The notes below the pieces were generated by a model. The model had not been told where the DNA came from and searched no databases. It saw only the letters and a program-made list of their open reading frames with translations. From Flammeovirga pacifica (lineage in GTDB: Bacteria; Bacteroidota; Bacteroidia; Cytophagales; Flammeovirgaceae): a stretch of 64,000 bases of DNA. The DNA lies in assembly GCF_000807855.2 (NCBI RefSeq), contig NZ_JRYR02000001.1, positions 4,182,045 to 4,246,044 on the forward strand, given 5' to 3'. Made by a program: the position numbers and the translations under genes. Shown one piece after another: positions 33,013-42,390 of the stretch (positions are counted from its first letter, which is position 1; the number at the start of each line of letters is the position of its first letter).

Positions 33013-33888
33013 ATGAAACAACTTCTTTTATCAGTAATTCTCATCATAAGCTCATTTACGGTGAATGCACAATTAAAAGCCTATCAAATTTTTGATAAAG
33101 AGGGTAAGGAGGTAACATTCGAAGAAATGTCATCTCAATTAGAAAGTTACGATGTTGTTTTCTTCGGAGAACTACATAACAACCCTATCGCCCATTGGTT
33201 ACAGTTCGAGTTATCTAAATCTTTAGCAAAGGCAAAAGACAACCAAGTGATTTTCGGAGCAGAAATGTTTGAGAAAGACAATCAGTTGGTATTGGATGAG
33301 TATTTAAAGGGTTTAGTAAAAGAAGCAGTATTAATTAAAGATGGCAAAGCATGGGATAACTATAAAACAGATTATGCTCCGTTAGTTGATTTTGCTAAAG
33401 AAATTAAAGCACCATTTTTTGCTACTAATGTTCCAAGAAGATATGCAAGCTTAGTGGCTAAACACGGTTTGGATACACTGAAAACATTAGATAAAAAAGC
33501 AAAGAAATTAATGGCTCCGCTTCCAATTGAAGTTCCTTATGAGTTACCTTCTTATAAAGAGATGGAACAAATGATGGCAGGACATGGAATGAAAGGCAGA
33601 GCAAAAAACTTTGTGGCTGCTCAAGCAATAAAAGATGCCACAATGGGACAAAGTATTGCTAAAGCTGTAAAGAAAAATAAAGGAAAATTAATGATTCACT
33701 TTAATGGAAATTTCCATTCTAAAGACCATGAAGGAACAGTATGGTACGTGAATCAATACAATAAAAAAGCAAAATGTGGAGTCATTTCTTTTGTCCAGCA
33801 AGAGGATGTCTCAAAATTGGCCGATGAAAATAAAGGGAAGAACGAATTTATTATCGTATGTAATGCCAATATGACAAAGACTTTTTAA
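33013..33888 (+). CDS. ChaN family haem-binding protein
   Basis: A 291-residue exported protein with a signal peptide (to about residue 19, SFTVNAQ) and a ChaN/DUF399 domain. Family signatures are VVFFGELHNNPIAHWLQFEL at about 48-67, FGAEMFEKDNQLVLDEYL and the late IHFNGNFHSKDHEG. Campylobacter ChaN is an iron-regulated lipoprotein that binds stacked haems, so a role in haem handling outside the cytoplasm fits its place behind hmuY. There is no lipobox cysteine here. The 228-base gap and structured element before it leave open whether it shares the hmuY transcript. Confidence 0.88.
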   Translation: MKQLLLSVILIISSFTVNAQLKAYQIFDKEGKEVTFEEMSSQLESYDVVFFGELHNNPIAHWLQFELSKSLAKAKDNQVIFGAEMFEKDNQLVLDEYLKGLVKEAVLIKDGKAWDNYKTDYAPLVDFAKEIKAPFFATNVPRRYASLVAKHGLDTLKTLDKKAKKLMAPLPIEVPYELPSYKEMEQMMAGHGMKGRAKNFVAAQAIKDATMGQSIAKAVKKNKGKLMIHFNGNFHSKDHEGTVWYVNQYNKKAKCGVISFVQQEDVSKLADENKGKNEFIIVCNANMTKTF

Positions 33889-33893
33889 ATTGA

Positions 33894-33921
33894 AGAGGGA
33901 TAAATTATCCCTCTTTTTTTT
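33894..33921 (+). terminator. Terminator after chaN-like gene
   Basis: Stem AGAGGGAT / ATCCCTCT with a short AT loop and eight T. Confidence 0.88.
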
Positions 33922-33936
33922 ATCTAATGTTTTGCT

Positions 33937-34785
33937 ATGAGTTTTGAACTTCATCATTTTGAATTAAACGGAAAAGACCTTGTAGGGACTGCTAAATTTA
34001 AAGCCCCTTTTAAAGCCAATTCTACATTGGTAGATGAAGCCCGTTTTGTGAAAATAATCAATGGGAAAACCAATTTATTTGTTCCTGATAATCAGATCAA
34101 GCTACAAACAGGAGATTGCTTTTTAATGAAGTGCGACAATTTTGTCAATGTATGGGAAGCGAATGAAAATGAAGAAAAGTCTCAAGTATTTGTAGCTCAT
34201 TTATCGTTAGAACACATCAAATCGATATATGAAGAAGGAGTGCCTGATATCTTTAAACAGCAGCAAAGTAAAGATATGAAGGCGGCCTTACAGATAGAAA
34301 ATAACCAATTATTAGATATTTTTATCAGCTCTATGATGTTTTATTTCGATCATAAAGAGATGATGACTGAGGAAGTGCTCAAATTAAAAATGAGAGAGTT
34401 AATACACATTTTAGTGTCTTCTGATACTACAGGGAAAGTAAAAATGATGTTGCATCAACTTTTTCAAACCAAAGAATATGATTTTAAAGAAGTGATTCAT
34501 GCACACCTATACGAAGATTTAAGCATACAAGATCTAGCTTTCTTTACTGGTTTGAGTTTATCCACCTTTAAAAGAAAATTCAAGACAGTATTTGATACGA
34601 GCCCTAATCAATATATTAAATCAAAACGCTTGATCAAAGCAGAAAATTTACTGAGAGTTACAGATCAAAGAATCTCAGATGTTGCTTACGATTGTGGTTT
34701 TAATGATATAGGATACTTTTCTAAATTATTTAAATCAGAATACAATATCTCACCTTCCGATTTCAGAAAATCATTAACGATTTAG
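33937..34785 (+). CDS. AraC family transcriptional regulator
   Basis: A 282-residue AraC regulator. An N-terminal cupin-like sensing part (to about residue 150) is followed by the two helix-turn-helix motifs LSIQDLAFFTGLSLSTFKRKFKTVF and QRISDVAYDCGFNDIGYFSKLFKSEYNISPSDFRK. It begins 15 bases after the terminator of the chaN-like gene and is convergent with the next gene, overlapping it by 12 bases. Read-through from the haem operon is possible, but its targets are unknown. Confidence 0.88.
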   Translation: MSFELHHFELNGKDLVGTAKFKAPFKANSTLVDEARFVKIINGKTNLFVPDNQIKLQTGDCFLMKCDNFVNVWEANENEEKSQVFVAHLSLEHIKSIYEEGVPDIFKQQQSKDMKAALQIENNQLLDIFISSMMFYFDHKEMMTEEVLKLKMRELIHILVSSDTTGKVKMMLHQLFQTKEYDFKEVIHAHLYEDLSIQDLAFFTGLSLSTFKRKFKTVFDTSPNQYIKSKRLIKAENLLRVTDQRISDVAYDCGFNDIGYFSKLFKSEYNISPSDFRKSLTI

Positions 34786-35601
34786 AATTTCTTTTGCTGC
34801 TATTGAAGGGTTCTCTAAAGGAAGTAAATGTCCATAATCTGAGATTTCTACTAAGCTTACATTTGGGTTTAAGGATTTCCAATAGTTTCTTACTTTCTCA
34901 GATAAGAAGAGCGAAGGTTTTCCGCCAATAATTTTTAAAGGCACCTTTACATTTTTGATAATTTGATCTAGGTTGACTGGAAGTCCATAATTCAACATTT
35001 CCCATTCAGCAGGAAATACTAATTCAGAATTACTATTTAAACTGCGTTGAGCCAATAAAAATAACTTTTGATCATCCATCCTTTTATATCCTTGGTTTTC
35101 TCTCAAGTATTCGTAAAACGAAAGAGTATCTTCCCACTTTTCTTTTTTACCTAATGTAGCGATCATAGGTTTCATCTTTTTCTTTAGCCAAAGAGGGATT
35201 GGGTGAAATACCGTTTTTATTAATTTTGATACTGAAGCTGGTTCTATCAAAATTAATTCTTTAAATAATTCAGGACGTTTTTGATACGCTAAAAGGGTGG
35301 CTGTAGCACCTTGTGAGTGTGCAATACCTACAATTGGTTCATTATATTGTTGTTCAATAAAAGCAATCAAATCATCAGCATATACTTGCCATTTTACCTG
35401 TTTTTTGGGTGTAGGTATATCGTCCCAACAAGCACGAAATAAAAGGCTTTTTAATGCAAATTTCTGCCCTAATTCATTCAGTAATTCTTCGTAAACATGA
35501 GAGGGAAAGCCATTAGCTCCATAAAAGTGAGCAGGTGTACCTTCAGAAGAAATATCAAAAAAAGAAGCAGACTGATGATTTAGAGTTGTTTTTTGTAACA
35601 T
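34774..35601 (-). CDS. Alpha/beta hydrolase
   Basis: A 275-residue cytoplasmic alpha/beta hydrolase. The oxyanion-loop region is HFYGANGFPSHVYEELL, the nucleophile serine is in GIAHSQGAT, and the histidine is in EISDYGHLLPLENP near the C-terminus; the acid is probably in the KIIGGKPSLFL region, where an Asp is not obvious. No signal peptide is seen. Substrate unknown. Its last 12 bases overlap the convergent araC-type gene. Confidence 0.83.
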   Translation of the reverse strand: MLQKTTLNHQSASFFDISSEGTPAHFYGANGFPSHVYEELLNELGQKFALKSLLFRACWDDIPTPKKQVKWQVYADDLIAFIEQQYNEPIVGIAHSQGATATLLAYQKRPELFKELILIEPASVSKLIKTVFHPIPLWLKKKMKPMIATLGKKEKWEDTLSFYEYLRENQGYKRMDDQKLFLLAQRSLNSNSELVFPAEWEMLNYGLPVNLDQIIKNVKVPLKIIGGKPSLFLSEKVRNYWKSLNPNVSLVEISDYGHLLPLENPSIAAKEILNR

Positions 35602-35658
35602 AATGAAGTTGAAAAAATTGAAGTAATATTGTGTTGTTGTTTGTTATATATCAAAAAG

Positions 35659-36093
35659 TTAACCAAAACGGATATGCATACTTAGTACCATTTTTTGGTG
35701 TACATTATTACCTTTTTCTTTAGCAGGAGTCCATTTATTTGCTGTTAATGCTAGAAAATCATTTATACTCTTTGCAGTTATACCAATATTGGTGCATAAA
35801 TTTCTGACGTTTCCATCTTTATCAATTATAAAAGTGATATAAATTTTATTATTTAAGTTATGTTTTAATTCTGGAACATATTGTAATGTTTTAACTACAG
35901 CTTTGTAAAATTTACCCGAACCACCTTCATAAGAAGCAGGTTCTTCTGTAATTTCAAAAACAGGCTCTCCATCTAAAGAATCTAGATTACAGGGCAGTCC
36001 TTCATTTTGGAAATTTATAATTCCTTTGTCATAAATATCTTGACTAAAGGAATAGAAAGGTAGGAGGAGAGTAATATAGATGAGGAGTTTCAT
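35659..36093 (-). CDS. Small exported protein with TonB C-terminal domain
   Basis: A 144-residue protein with a signal peptide (MKLLIYITLLLPFYSFSQ) and a TonB-type C-terminal domain, seen as KIYITFIIDKDGNVRNLCTNIG followed by NKWTPAKEKGNNVHQKMVLSMHIRFG. Bacteroidota encode many short proteins in which this domain lacks the N-terminal anchor and proline-rich spacer of true TonB. It is therefore unlikely to energise a receptor by itself. It is probably transcribed alone. Confidence 0.82.
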   Translation of the reverse strand: MKLLIYITLLLPFYSFSQDIYDKGIINFQNEGLPCNLDSLDGEPVFEITEEPASYEGGSGKFYKAVVKTLQYVPELKHNLNNKIYITFIIDKDGNVRNLCTNIGITAKSINDFLALTANKWTPAKEKGNNVHQKMVLSMHIRFG

Positions 36094-36236
36094 ATATTTT
36101 AGTTGTTATTCATCTACAAATTAACGATAAAATATATTTGATTCAGAAAGTATTAGAAGCTTAGGTAAATTATTTAGGGTAAGGAATATTTTTCTTAAAA
36201 GTTTAGCATTTTAAAATCATGTTCATAACTAAAATA

Positions 36237-36272
36237 CCCTTTAAGGGAAGAAGTATCGATTCCCTTAAAGGA
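36237..36272 (-). terminator. Hairpin after the DUF5060 glycosidase gene
   Basis: Arms CCCTTTAAGGGAA / TTCCCTTAAAGGA around an 11-base loop, just past the stop of the minus-strand gene, with T-rich sequence on that strand. Confidence 0.65.
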
Positions 36273-36279
36273 TAAATTT

Positions 36280-38268
36280 TTATTGTTTAATAAATAGTTT
36301 CTGATCCTCGAAAGAATCAGAAACTATTTTAAAAACATACATTCCACTGGGAAATACATCTAGATTAATGTTGCTATGTTGTTCTAAACTAGCTTGTGTC
36401 ATCACTTTTCCATTTAAATCATAAATGGAAAACCATGCATTAGTGGGGTTAAAAACATCATCAATTTTATAGTTTATAGTAGACTTTGCTGGGTTTGGAT
36501 AGAGGTGCCAACCTACTGTCTTTAAATTATCTTCAACTCCAGTAATATCTCCTCTTTTGTTTTCTAGATAGATGAAAACATCTTCATTAGCAGAAATGTC
36601 TTTTAGTTCGATATAAAATTTACCTGAAGCACTTGCCGATACATCCACCTCTTCTTTCAGTTCATAAGTGTAGGCGTTGTATACATAGAAAGTATAATCG
36701 TTTTCTGGTAAGCCGTCAATTTGTAAAGTGATATTTCTAAGATTAGAACCGTTTCCTTCTACAAATACATAGGCATGTCGATTTCTAATGATCATACCTT
36801 TCGCATTTAGGTCTTCACTGTTTACAAAGCTAAGATCAGCTCGTTCGCTGTCAGTATTGGTTGTCATCTTTTTGGTAAACTCAGAAAGGAATTCGAATTT
36901 ATCGTAAGCATTCCAAACTTCGTAGTTTTCCCACCACCAAGTCATAGGAATAATCGATGTCTTTTCGAACATGCCCAACCACATTGTTTTTTGTAGATCT
37001 TTAACCCATTTGCCCTCATCATTATTATTAGGAGGCAGATAGTCCAATCCCATTTCACCTACTACATAGGGCTTTTTATGTGTATTAGTCATGTTAGTAA
37101 TGACTTGTGACATATTATCAACAGCACCATAAATATGAGATTGAATCATATCCAACTCATTAACATCAAATAGTCCGTTTATTTGATTGTGACTAATACT
37201 TGTTGTAACGATGTGGTTATGATAATCTATCGATTTTAAGTAGTCACCCATAATGCTATGCCATTCAACCACATCAGCAGGGTTCACGTTTTGTCCAGAA
37301 TAGATGATAGTGTTATCCACTTCATTAAAAAACTCAATAGCAGCGACAGAAGTGCTGTATCCCCAACGAGCAACAAAATACCTTAGTCTATTTTTATATA
37401 GTCTTCTAGCTTCTTCGAAAGTGAAGAAATCATTAGGGTTTACACATCCCGCCAAATCTTTATATGGATGAACATTCCAGAAATTATTTCCCCAACCGTC
37501 GTTATTATTTACCCAAAGTGCACCATGGAAATCCATAGCCAACATTAAATACATATCGTTCTTTTCTGCCTCATTAATCATATATTCGATGCGTTCAAGA
37601 CCTTCTGGGTGGTAACCTACGCCGTCGTAATCATTGTAACGATCCGAAGTTGGTTTACTCCATTCAATTGGTAAGTTCCAAGGAGCGTTTACCCAAGTTC
37701 TTATAAAATTAATATCATGATCTGCCAATAAATCGAACCAGTATTCGTAAGTGTATTTAGGGTTTTCGCTATTTCTAGCTTCCCAGGCCATGTTTAGACC
37801 AAAACCTCTAAATCCAGACCCGTTATCAAATACTAGATTGTTAAAGTTGTTATTTACAGTGTGTAAAAAACCAAGACCTTCACTATCTGATGCAGTGAAA
37901 GTTTGTTCTTCTGATGTTGCATTTTGATCACCAGTAATTACTTTAATAGTGAATGAATAACTACCTTCTGATTTTGGTGCTATTCTAAGACCCCATTCAG
38001 AAACATCTCCCTCTACTCCTTGATAAAAAAGAGGGTAATCTATAGTAGTTCCATCAGGCAATTTGATGTTTGCACTTATATCGATGTCTTGAGGATCGTA
38101 AGGATTAGTATACTCCGCCTTTACCTTAATAATAGATTCGAATTTGTCGAAAGTACTTAAAGATGTGGTGTTGTTAGTAATCTCAATAATCTCAGGTTGA
38201 ATTGTGGACGCTGTTAATGTAAAGTGAATTACAAAAAATAATAAAGTAAATAGTTTAGTAAACTTCAT
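36280..38268 (-). CDS. Secreted DUF5060/GH5-like glycosidase with T9SS sorting domain
   Basis: A 662-residue secreted enzyme. Order: signal peptide (1-20), an Ig-like DUF5060 domain at about 25-130, a clan GH-A barrel at about 145-490 with acid/base Glu316 in EFFNEVDN and nucleophile Glu405 in VVGEMGLDY, a beta domain, and a type IX secretion sorting domain from about 585 (WHLYPNPAKSTINYKI ... GMYVFKIVSD ... KLFIKQ). It would be released or attached at the cell surface and cut polysaccharide outside the cell. Neighbouring GH130 and mannanase genes point to a beta-mannan; the exact family (GH5 or a relative) is not certain. Confidence 0.85.
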   Translation of the reverse strand: MKFTKLFTLLFFVIHFTLTASTIQPEIIEITNNTTSLSTFDKFESIIKVKAEYTNPYDPQDIDISANIKLPDGTTIDYPLFYQGVEGDVSEWGLRIAPKSEGSYSFTIKVITGDQNATSEEQTFTASDSEGLGFLHTVNNNFNNLVFDNGSGFRGFGLNMAWEARNSENPKYTYEYWFDLLADHDINFIRTWVNAPWNLPIEWSKPTSDRYNDYDGVGYHPEGLERIEYMINEAEKNDMYLMLAMDFHGALWVNNNDGWGNNFWNVHPYKDLAGCVNPNDFFTFEEARRLYKNRLRYFVARWGYSTSVAAIEFFNEVDNTIIYSGQNVNPADVVEWHSIMGDYLKSIDYHNHIVTTSISHNQINGLFDVNELDMIQSHIYGAVDNMSQVITNMTNTHKKPYVVGEMGLDYLPPNNNDEGKWVKDLQKTMWLGMFEKTSIIPMTWWWENYEVWNAYDKFEFLSEFTKKMTTNTDSERADLSFVNSEDLNAKGMIIRNRHAYVFVEGNGSNLRNITLQIDGLPENDYTFYVYNAYTYELKEEVDVSASASGKFYIELKDISANEDVFIYLENKRGDITGVEDNLKTVGWHLYPNPAKSTINYKIDDVFNPTNAWFSIYDLNGKVMTQASLEQHSNINLDVFPSGMYVFKIVSDSFEDQKLFIKQ

Positions 38269-38350
38269 ATATCATACTATTATTTAAATTAAAGATGTGT
38301 AAATGTAGAGCTATCAAAAAAAATCTACTACTACATTTATGTTACAACAT

Positions 38351-38446
38351 GATACTATTTTGAATATTGTCGAAATTCATATCAAATTTAGATACTATTT
38401 AGAATACTTAGACTCTTTGATATTAAAATAAATTCAAAAAAGTATC
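38351..38446. promoter_or_regulatory. Repeated PUL element in the divergent GH promoter region
   Basis: GATACTATTTTGAATA at 38351-38366, GATACTATTTAGAATA at 38391-38406 (40 bp on) and an inverted copy, ATTCAAAAAAGTATC, at 38432-38446. A weaker ATACTATT lies at about 38274. The inverted copy shares TTCAAAAAAGTAT with 47482-47494 before the susC and mannanase genes. A candidate -7 box for the minus-strand gene, TAAATTTG, lies at 38390-38383. Confidence 0.6.
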
Positions 38447-38489
38447 ACAATTGAGTCTTATCCTATAAGAATGCATCAGATAACCCCTC

Positions 38490-38497
38490 TACATTTG
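38490..38497 (+). promoter_or_regulatory. -7 box of the GH130 gene
   Basis: TACATTTG, an exact TAnnTTTG match, 60 bases before the ATG at 38557. Confidence 0.6.
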
Positions 38498-38556
38498 TAT
38501 CATGTTGTTGTCAATCATATTTATTTAATGTAAAAGCTCTAAACTTGTATGAAATT

Positions 38557-39591
38557 ATGAAGCTTAAAAAATTTGAGGGGAATCCAATTTTATCTCCACA
38601 TGAAACCAATAAATGGGAAAACCTAGTTGTTTGTAATCCAGGTGCTTGGTATGAAGATGGGACATTCTATATGATGTATCGAGCGGCCGGAGACGATTTT
38701 GATCATAAAATCCATTTTGGATTGGCAGAAAGTAAAGATGGTTTTAGCTTTAATAGAGTACAAGATCAACCTGTATTTTCTCCTTCAGAAGATGGACCTG
38801 ATTCAGGTTGTGTAGAAGACCCAAGAATTGTAAAATTTGGAGATACTTACTATATCACTTATGCCTATAGAGCTTTCCCTCCTGGTCAGTACTGGAAATA
38901 CAGTTATGATGCTGTGGTGGCTCCAGAAATGGACGAATTTCACCCAGAGTTACTTAGAAAAAATATAGCAAACACAGGCTTAGCTATTTCAAAAGACCTT
39001 AAGACATTCCGCAGAGTGGGTCGTATTACCAAACCAGAGTTAGACGACCGCGATGTGATTATTTTCCCAGAACAAATCAATGGAAAGTACTATATGTTAC
39101 ACCGTCCAAAAGAATGGATAGGAACAGAGTATGGTACAGAATATCCAGCAATTTGGATCCAATCGTCTGACGATATGGTGAACTGGAAACATGAATCTGA
39201 TTTATTACTTAAAGGTGAAGAATGGTGGGAAGTAAAAGTGGGTGGTAACACTCCTCCAATTAAAACCAAAGAAGGTTGGGTAATGCTTTACCACGGTGTA
39301 GATAAAGACAATTGTTATCGTGTAGGTGCTTGTCTACTAGACTTAGAAGATCCAACAAAGATTCTGTATAGAACGAAAGACTTCATTATGGAACCAGAAG
39401 AAGAGTGGGAGAAAAGTGGTCTATACAAGTGGGGAGTAGTCTTCCCAACAGGAAATGTATTAGTTGACGATACCCTGTATATCTATTATGGCGGTAGCGA
39501 TCAATATTGTGGTGTAGCGACTTGTAACATCGATGAACTTGTTGAGTTTATCAAAGACAATACTAAGGTTTCTCCTTTAGTGTTAAGTTAA
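38557..39591 (+). CDS. GH130 beta-mannoside phosphorylase/mannosidase
   Basis: A 344-residue cytoplasmic enzyme of family GH130, which splits beta-mannosides, mostly by phosphorolysis to mannose 1-phosphate. The five-bladed propeller is evident; the catalytic Asp88 is in CVEDPRIV, with LHRPKEWIG and MLYHGVD as phosphate- and sugar-site stretches. HRPKEW-type phosphate-binding residues suggest a phosphorylase, for example on mannosyl-glucose or mannobiose, but this is not certain. The ATG at 38557 is taken over a TTG four codons earlier because the family begins KLKKFEGNPIL. A terminator separates it from the symporter gene. Confidence 0.9.
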   Translation: MKLKKFEGNPILSPHETNKWENLVVCNPGAWYEDGTFYMMYRAAGDDFDHKIHFGLAESKDGFSFNRVQDQPVFSPSEDGPDSGCVEDPRIVKFGDTYYITYAYRAFPPGQYWKYSYDAVVAPEMDEFHPELLRKNIANTGLAISKDLKTFRRVGRITKPELDDRDVIIFPEQINGKYYMLHRPKEWIGTEYGTEYPAIWIQSSDDMVNWKHESDLLLKGEEWWEVKVGGNTPPIKTKEGWVMLYHGVDKDNCYRVGACLLDLEDPTKILYRTKDFIMEPEEEWEKSGLYKWGVVFPTGNVLVDDTLYIYYGGSDQYCGVATCNIDELVEFIKDNTKVSPLVLS

Positions 39592-39598
39592 TAATGTA

Positions 39599-39628
39599 AT
39601 AAGGCCCTAAACTTTGGGGCCTTATCAT
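39599..39628 (+). terminator. Terminator after GH130 gene
   Basis: Arms ATAAGGCCC / GGGGCCTTAT around TAAACTTT; the T stretch after it is weak, so some read-through is possible. Confidence 0.7.
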
Positions 39629-39640
39629 TTATTTGATAGT

Positions 39641-39685
39641 ATCTGAACAATACTATTCAATTGACTTGTTAAGTTTATATTTTTG
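39641..39685 (+). promoter_or_regulatory. Inverted repeat and -7 box before the symporter gene
   Basis: TTGATAGTAT and ATACTATTCAA face each other across seven bases at about 39641-39661; ATACTATT is the core of the element found before the other mannan genes. TATTTTTG at 39678-39685 matches the TAnnTTTG box, about 100 bases before the ATG. Confidence 0.5.
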
Positions 39686-39783
39686 AAATGAATTTCTGAG
39701 AACTACCGCAATAGTTATCTATTGGAGCTTTTGCTGATTTTTTGATTTGTACTCAGAAAAGGTGAATTAATTAAAGAACAATT

Positions 39784-41409
39784 ATGGACTTCCAAATGAG
39801 CAACATCGATTTAGTCTTTGTTGTAATCTACATACTTGCCATTTTATTATGGGCATTTAAGAATGCCAATAACTCCGACTCTGAATCGTATTTTTTAGCG
39901 GGAAGGAATATGTCTTGGAAAGCAGTAGGCTTATCGTTATTTGCCGCTTCTGTTTCCTCTACAACATTAATCGGACAATCGGCCGAAGGTTTTAAGACAG
40001 GTTTAGCGGTCTATAATTACCAATGGATTTCCATTTTGGTAATGATCTTTTTCGCAACTTTTTTTCTACCATTTTATATCAAATCGGGAGTATATACAAT
40101 GCCCGAGTTCTTAGAAAAAAGGTACGATAAACGACCAAAGACTTTCTTTTCGATTATCACGATTATAGGAAACGTATTCTTAGACGCTGCAGCAGCGTTA
40201 TACTCAGGAGCACTAATTATTCGTTTGATATTTCCTGAAGCAGATTTATCAACTATCATTTATATAATGGCCATAATTGCTGGTTCGTATACCATTTTTG
40301 GAGGCTTATCTTCAGCAATTAATGCAGAATTAGTACAAGCAGTTATCCTTATTATAGGTTCGGTGATTCTATCGTATTTGTGTTTTGCAGAAATCGGAGG
40401 ATGGGAAGTTTTAATGGACCGTTTTAATGAAGGAATGTGGTTACATTTAGTCCGACCAATGGATGATGCCACCACCCCTTGGCTCGGAATTATTTTGGGT
40501 ATTCCTGTATTAGGTTTTTATTTTTGGGGAAACAACCAAGTTATGGTACAAAGAGTACTGTCTGCTAAGTCTATTGAAGACGGTAGAAAGGGAGTATTGT
40601 TTGTTGGTTTCCTGTATATATTCACTCTATTTATCTTTATTTTTCCCGGTTTATGTGCTCGTTTGATGGATCTATTTGACGTCCAAGTACCAATTTCGAT
40701 GTTTGGAAATGAGGTAACAGAAATTGTGGATGTCAATGAAATCTACCCTCGTTTAATTATGAACTTGATGCCGATAGGTTTAATGGGAATCATAATGGCA
40801 GCAATGATATCTGCACTTACATCTACTTTATCTGCATCAATTAATTCAGCATCAACTTTATTAACGATGGACTTTTACTCTAATGCTTTTCCAGATACTT
40901 CAAAGGAAAGGTTAGTAAGAGTAGGACAAATAATCTCAGTTATTATTCTGATTATTGCTTCTATTTGGGCACCAAATATTCAGAAGTTCGGATCATTAGT
41001 GGATTATTATCAAGAAATGGCTTCTTATTTAGCACCTCCAATTGTCACGATTTTCTTCTTAGGATTATTCTGGAAAAGAGCGAATGCTAACGGTGCTTTT
41101 GCTACATTATTAGTGGGAGCAATAATGGCTGTTTTATTATTGATATTTAAAAATCAAACATTTTTGGCTGATGTACATTTCTTATTGATGGTTCCAATTT
41201 TAGTATCAATGAGTGTATTGGTTTGTGTTGTAGCATCATTAATTACGGCAAAACCGTCGTCTGCACAGCTTGAAGGAAACTTATGGAGTATCGAAATTTG
41301 GCACCAAGAAACCAAAGAGTTGGAGAATGTAAAATGGTTCCATAATTTTAGAGTACAAGCAATAATATTGGCTATATTAGCTATTCTTTCTTTTATCATA
41401 TTCCTCTAG
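39784..41409 (+). CDS. Sodium:solute symporter (SSS/SLC5 family)
   Basis: A 541-residue inner-membrane symporter with about 14 hydrophobic helices. The family signatures are SYFLAGRNMSWKAVGLSLFAASVSSTTLIGQSAEGF in the first two helices and MMAAMISALTSTLSASINSASTLLTMDFY in the sodium-site region. Sugar uptake coupled to sodium is likely, and placement between GH130 and the AraC regulator suggests mannose, mannobiose or a short manno-oligosaccharide as substrate. It starts with its own promoter region and is followed 17 bases later by the regulator gene. Confidence 0.9.
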   Translation: MDFQMSNIDLVFVVIYILAILLWAFKNANNSDSESYFLAGRNMSWKAVGLSLFAASVSSTTLIGQSAEGFKTGLAVYNYQWISILVMIFFATFFLPFYIKSGVYTMPEFLEKRYDKRPKTFFSIITIIGNVFLDAAAALYSGALIIRLIFPEADLSTIIYIMAIIAGSYTIFGGLSSAINAELVQAVILIIGSVILSYLCFAEIGGWEVLMDRFNEGMWLHLVRPMDDATTPWLGIILGIPVLGFYFWGNNQVMVQRVLSAKSIEDGRKGVLFVGFLYIFTLFIFIFPGLCARLMDLFDVQVPISMFGNEVTEIVDVNEIYPRLIMNLMPIGLMGIIMAAMISALTSTLSASINSASTLLTMDFYSNAFPDTSKERLVRVGQIISVIILIIASIWAPNIQKFGSLVDYYQEMASYLAPPIVTIFFLGLFWKRANANGAFATLLVGAIMAVLLLIFKNQTFLADVHFLLMVPILVSMSVLVCVVASLITAKPSSAQLEGNLWSIEIWHQETKELENVKWFHNFRVQAIILAILAILSFIIFL

Positions 41410-41426
41410 ACTAAACATTACATACA

Positions 41427-42296
41427 ATGAAGGTATTTCCAGAAATAACACCAGTAAGTGATGAAAATCTATTCGTTTTGCAACATCATCATAATGCCGA
41501 CTTCGATTATCCAATACACTTGCACGACGATTTTGAGCTGACTTTGGTGGAAGGTTGTAATGGTAGAAGGATTGTAGGGAATTCTGTAGAAAATTTCGAA
41601 CAAGAAGATCTCGTTTTCCTTGGACCAAATATCCAACATAAATGGATGAAAGAAGAAGGTTCTACAGATAAACCTTGTGTAACGACCATACAATTTAGAC
41701 GAAGTATTTTTTCAGATTCACTTTTAAAGAAAAACGAGTTTGAAAGCATTAAAGGACTATTTTCTAATTCTGGCAATGGAGTAGTCTTTGAAGGAACGGA
41801 TCGTTACAGAATAAAATTGATTTTAAAGGATTTAGTTAAAAGTTCTGGATTTGAAAGAGTATTATTATTTTTCAATTTGTTACATCAATTAGGGATCAGC
41901 TTAGAAACTAGATCTTTAGCATCTGATGGTTTTATTGGGGTACATCCTCAAGAAACAAGTAGAAGAATTAATAAGGTTCTTGAATTTATTTTTGATAATT
42001 ACCACCGTTCAATTGATGTACAGGAGGCTGCTCTTTTAATTAGTATGAGTGATTCTGCTTTTAGTCATTTCTTTAAGAAGAGAACAGGTAAAAGTTTTAT
42101 CAAATTTGTAAATGATATTCGATTAGGAAAAGCAGCATTTTTCTTGATCAACTCCAATAAAAATATAGCAGAAATATGTTACGAGTGTGGTTTTAATAAC
42201 CTTTCGAACTTTAATAGACAGTTTAAAAAATTTAAAGGAGTTACTCCTTCTGATTTTAGAAAATCGTTAGCAGATTTAAAGTCTGTTGAGGCTTAA
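41427..42296 (+). CDS. AraC family sugar-responsive regulator
   Basis: A 289-residue AraC regulator with an N-terminal cupin (FDYPIHLHDDFELTLVEGCNGRRIVGN, with the usual HxHxxxE layout) that should bind a sugar, and C-terminal helix-turn-helix motifs in VQEAALLISMSDSAFSHFFKKRT and KNIAEICYECGFNNLSNFNRQFKKFKGVTPSDFRKS. It follows the symporter gene by 17 bases in one transcript. It is the only regulator in the mannan locus, so it is the best candidate to bind the GATACTATTTTGAATA-like elements. Confidence 0.88.
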   Translation: MKVFPEITPVSDENLFVLQHHHNADFDYPIHLHDDFELTLVEGCNGRRIVGNSVENFEQEDLVFLGPNIQHKWMKEEGSTDKPCVTTIQFRRSIFSDSLLKKNEFESIKGLFSNSGNGVVFEGTDRYRIKLILKDLVKSSGFERVLLFFNLLHQLGISLETRSLASDGFIGVHPQETSRRINKVLEFIFDNYHRSIDVQEAALLISMSDSAFSHFFKKRTGKSFIKFVNDIRLGKAAFFLINSNKNIAEICYECGFNNLSNFNRQFKKFKGVTPSDFRKSLADLKSVEA

Positions 42297-42361
42297 ATAA
42301 TATTTTAAGCGAGGACTTTTATTTCTCTATTACATAGACCAAATTCGTACAATAAAGATAA

Positions 42362-42387
42362 AAAAGAGGGGTTTAAACCCCTCTTTT
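42362..42387. terminator. Bidirectional terminator
   Basis: Perfect 26-bp palindrome: AAAAGAGGGG, TTTAAA, CCCCTCTTTT, between the convergent regulator and DinB genes. Confidence 0.88.
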
Positions 42388-42390
42388 CTT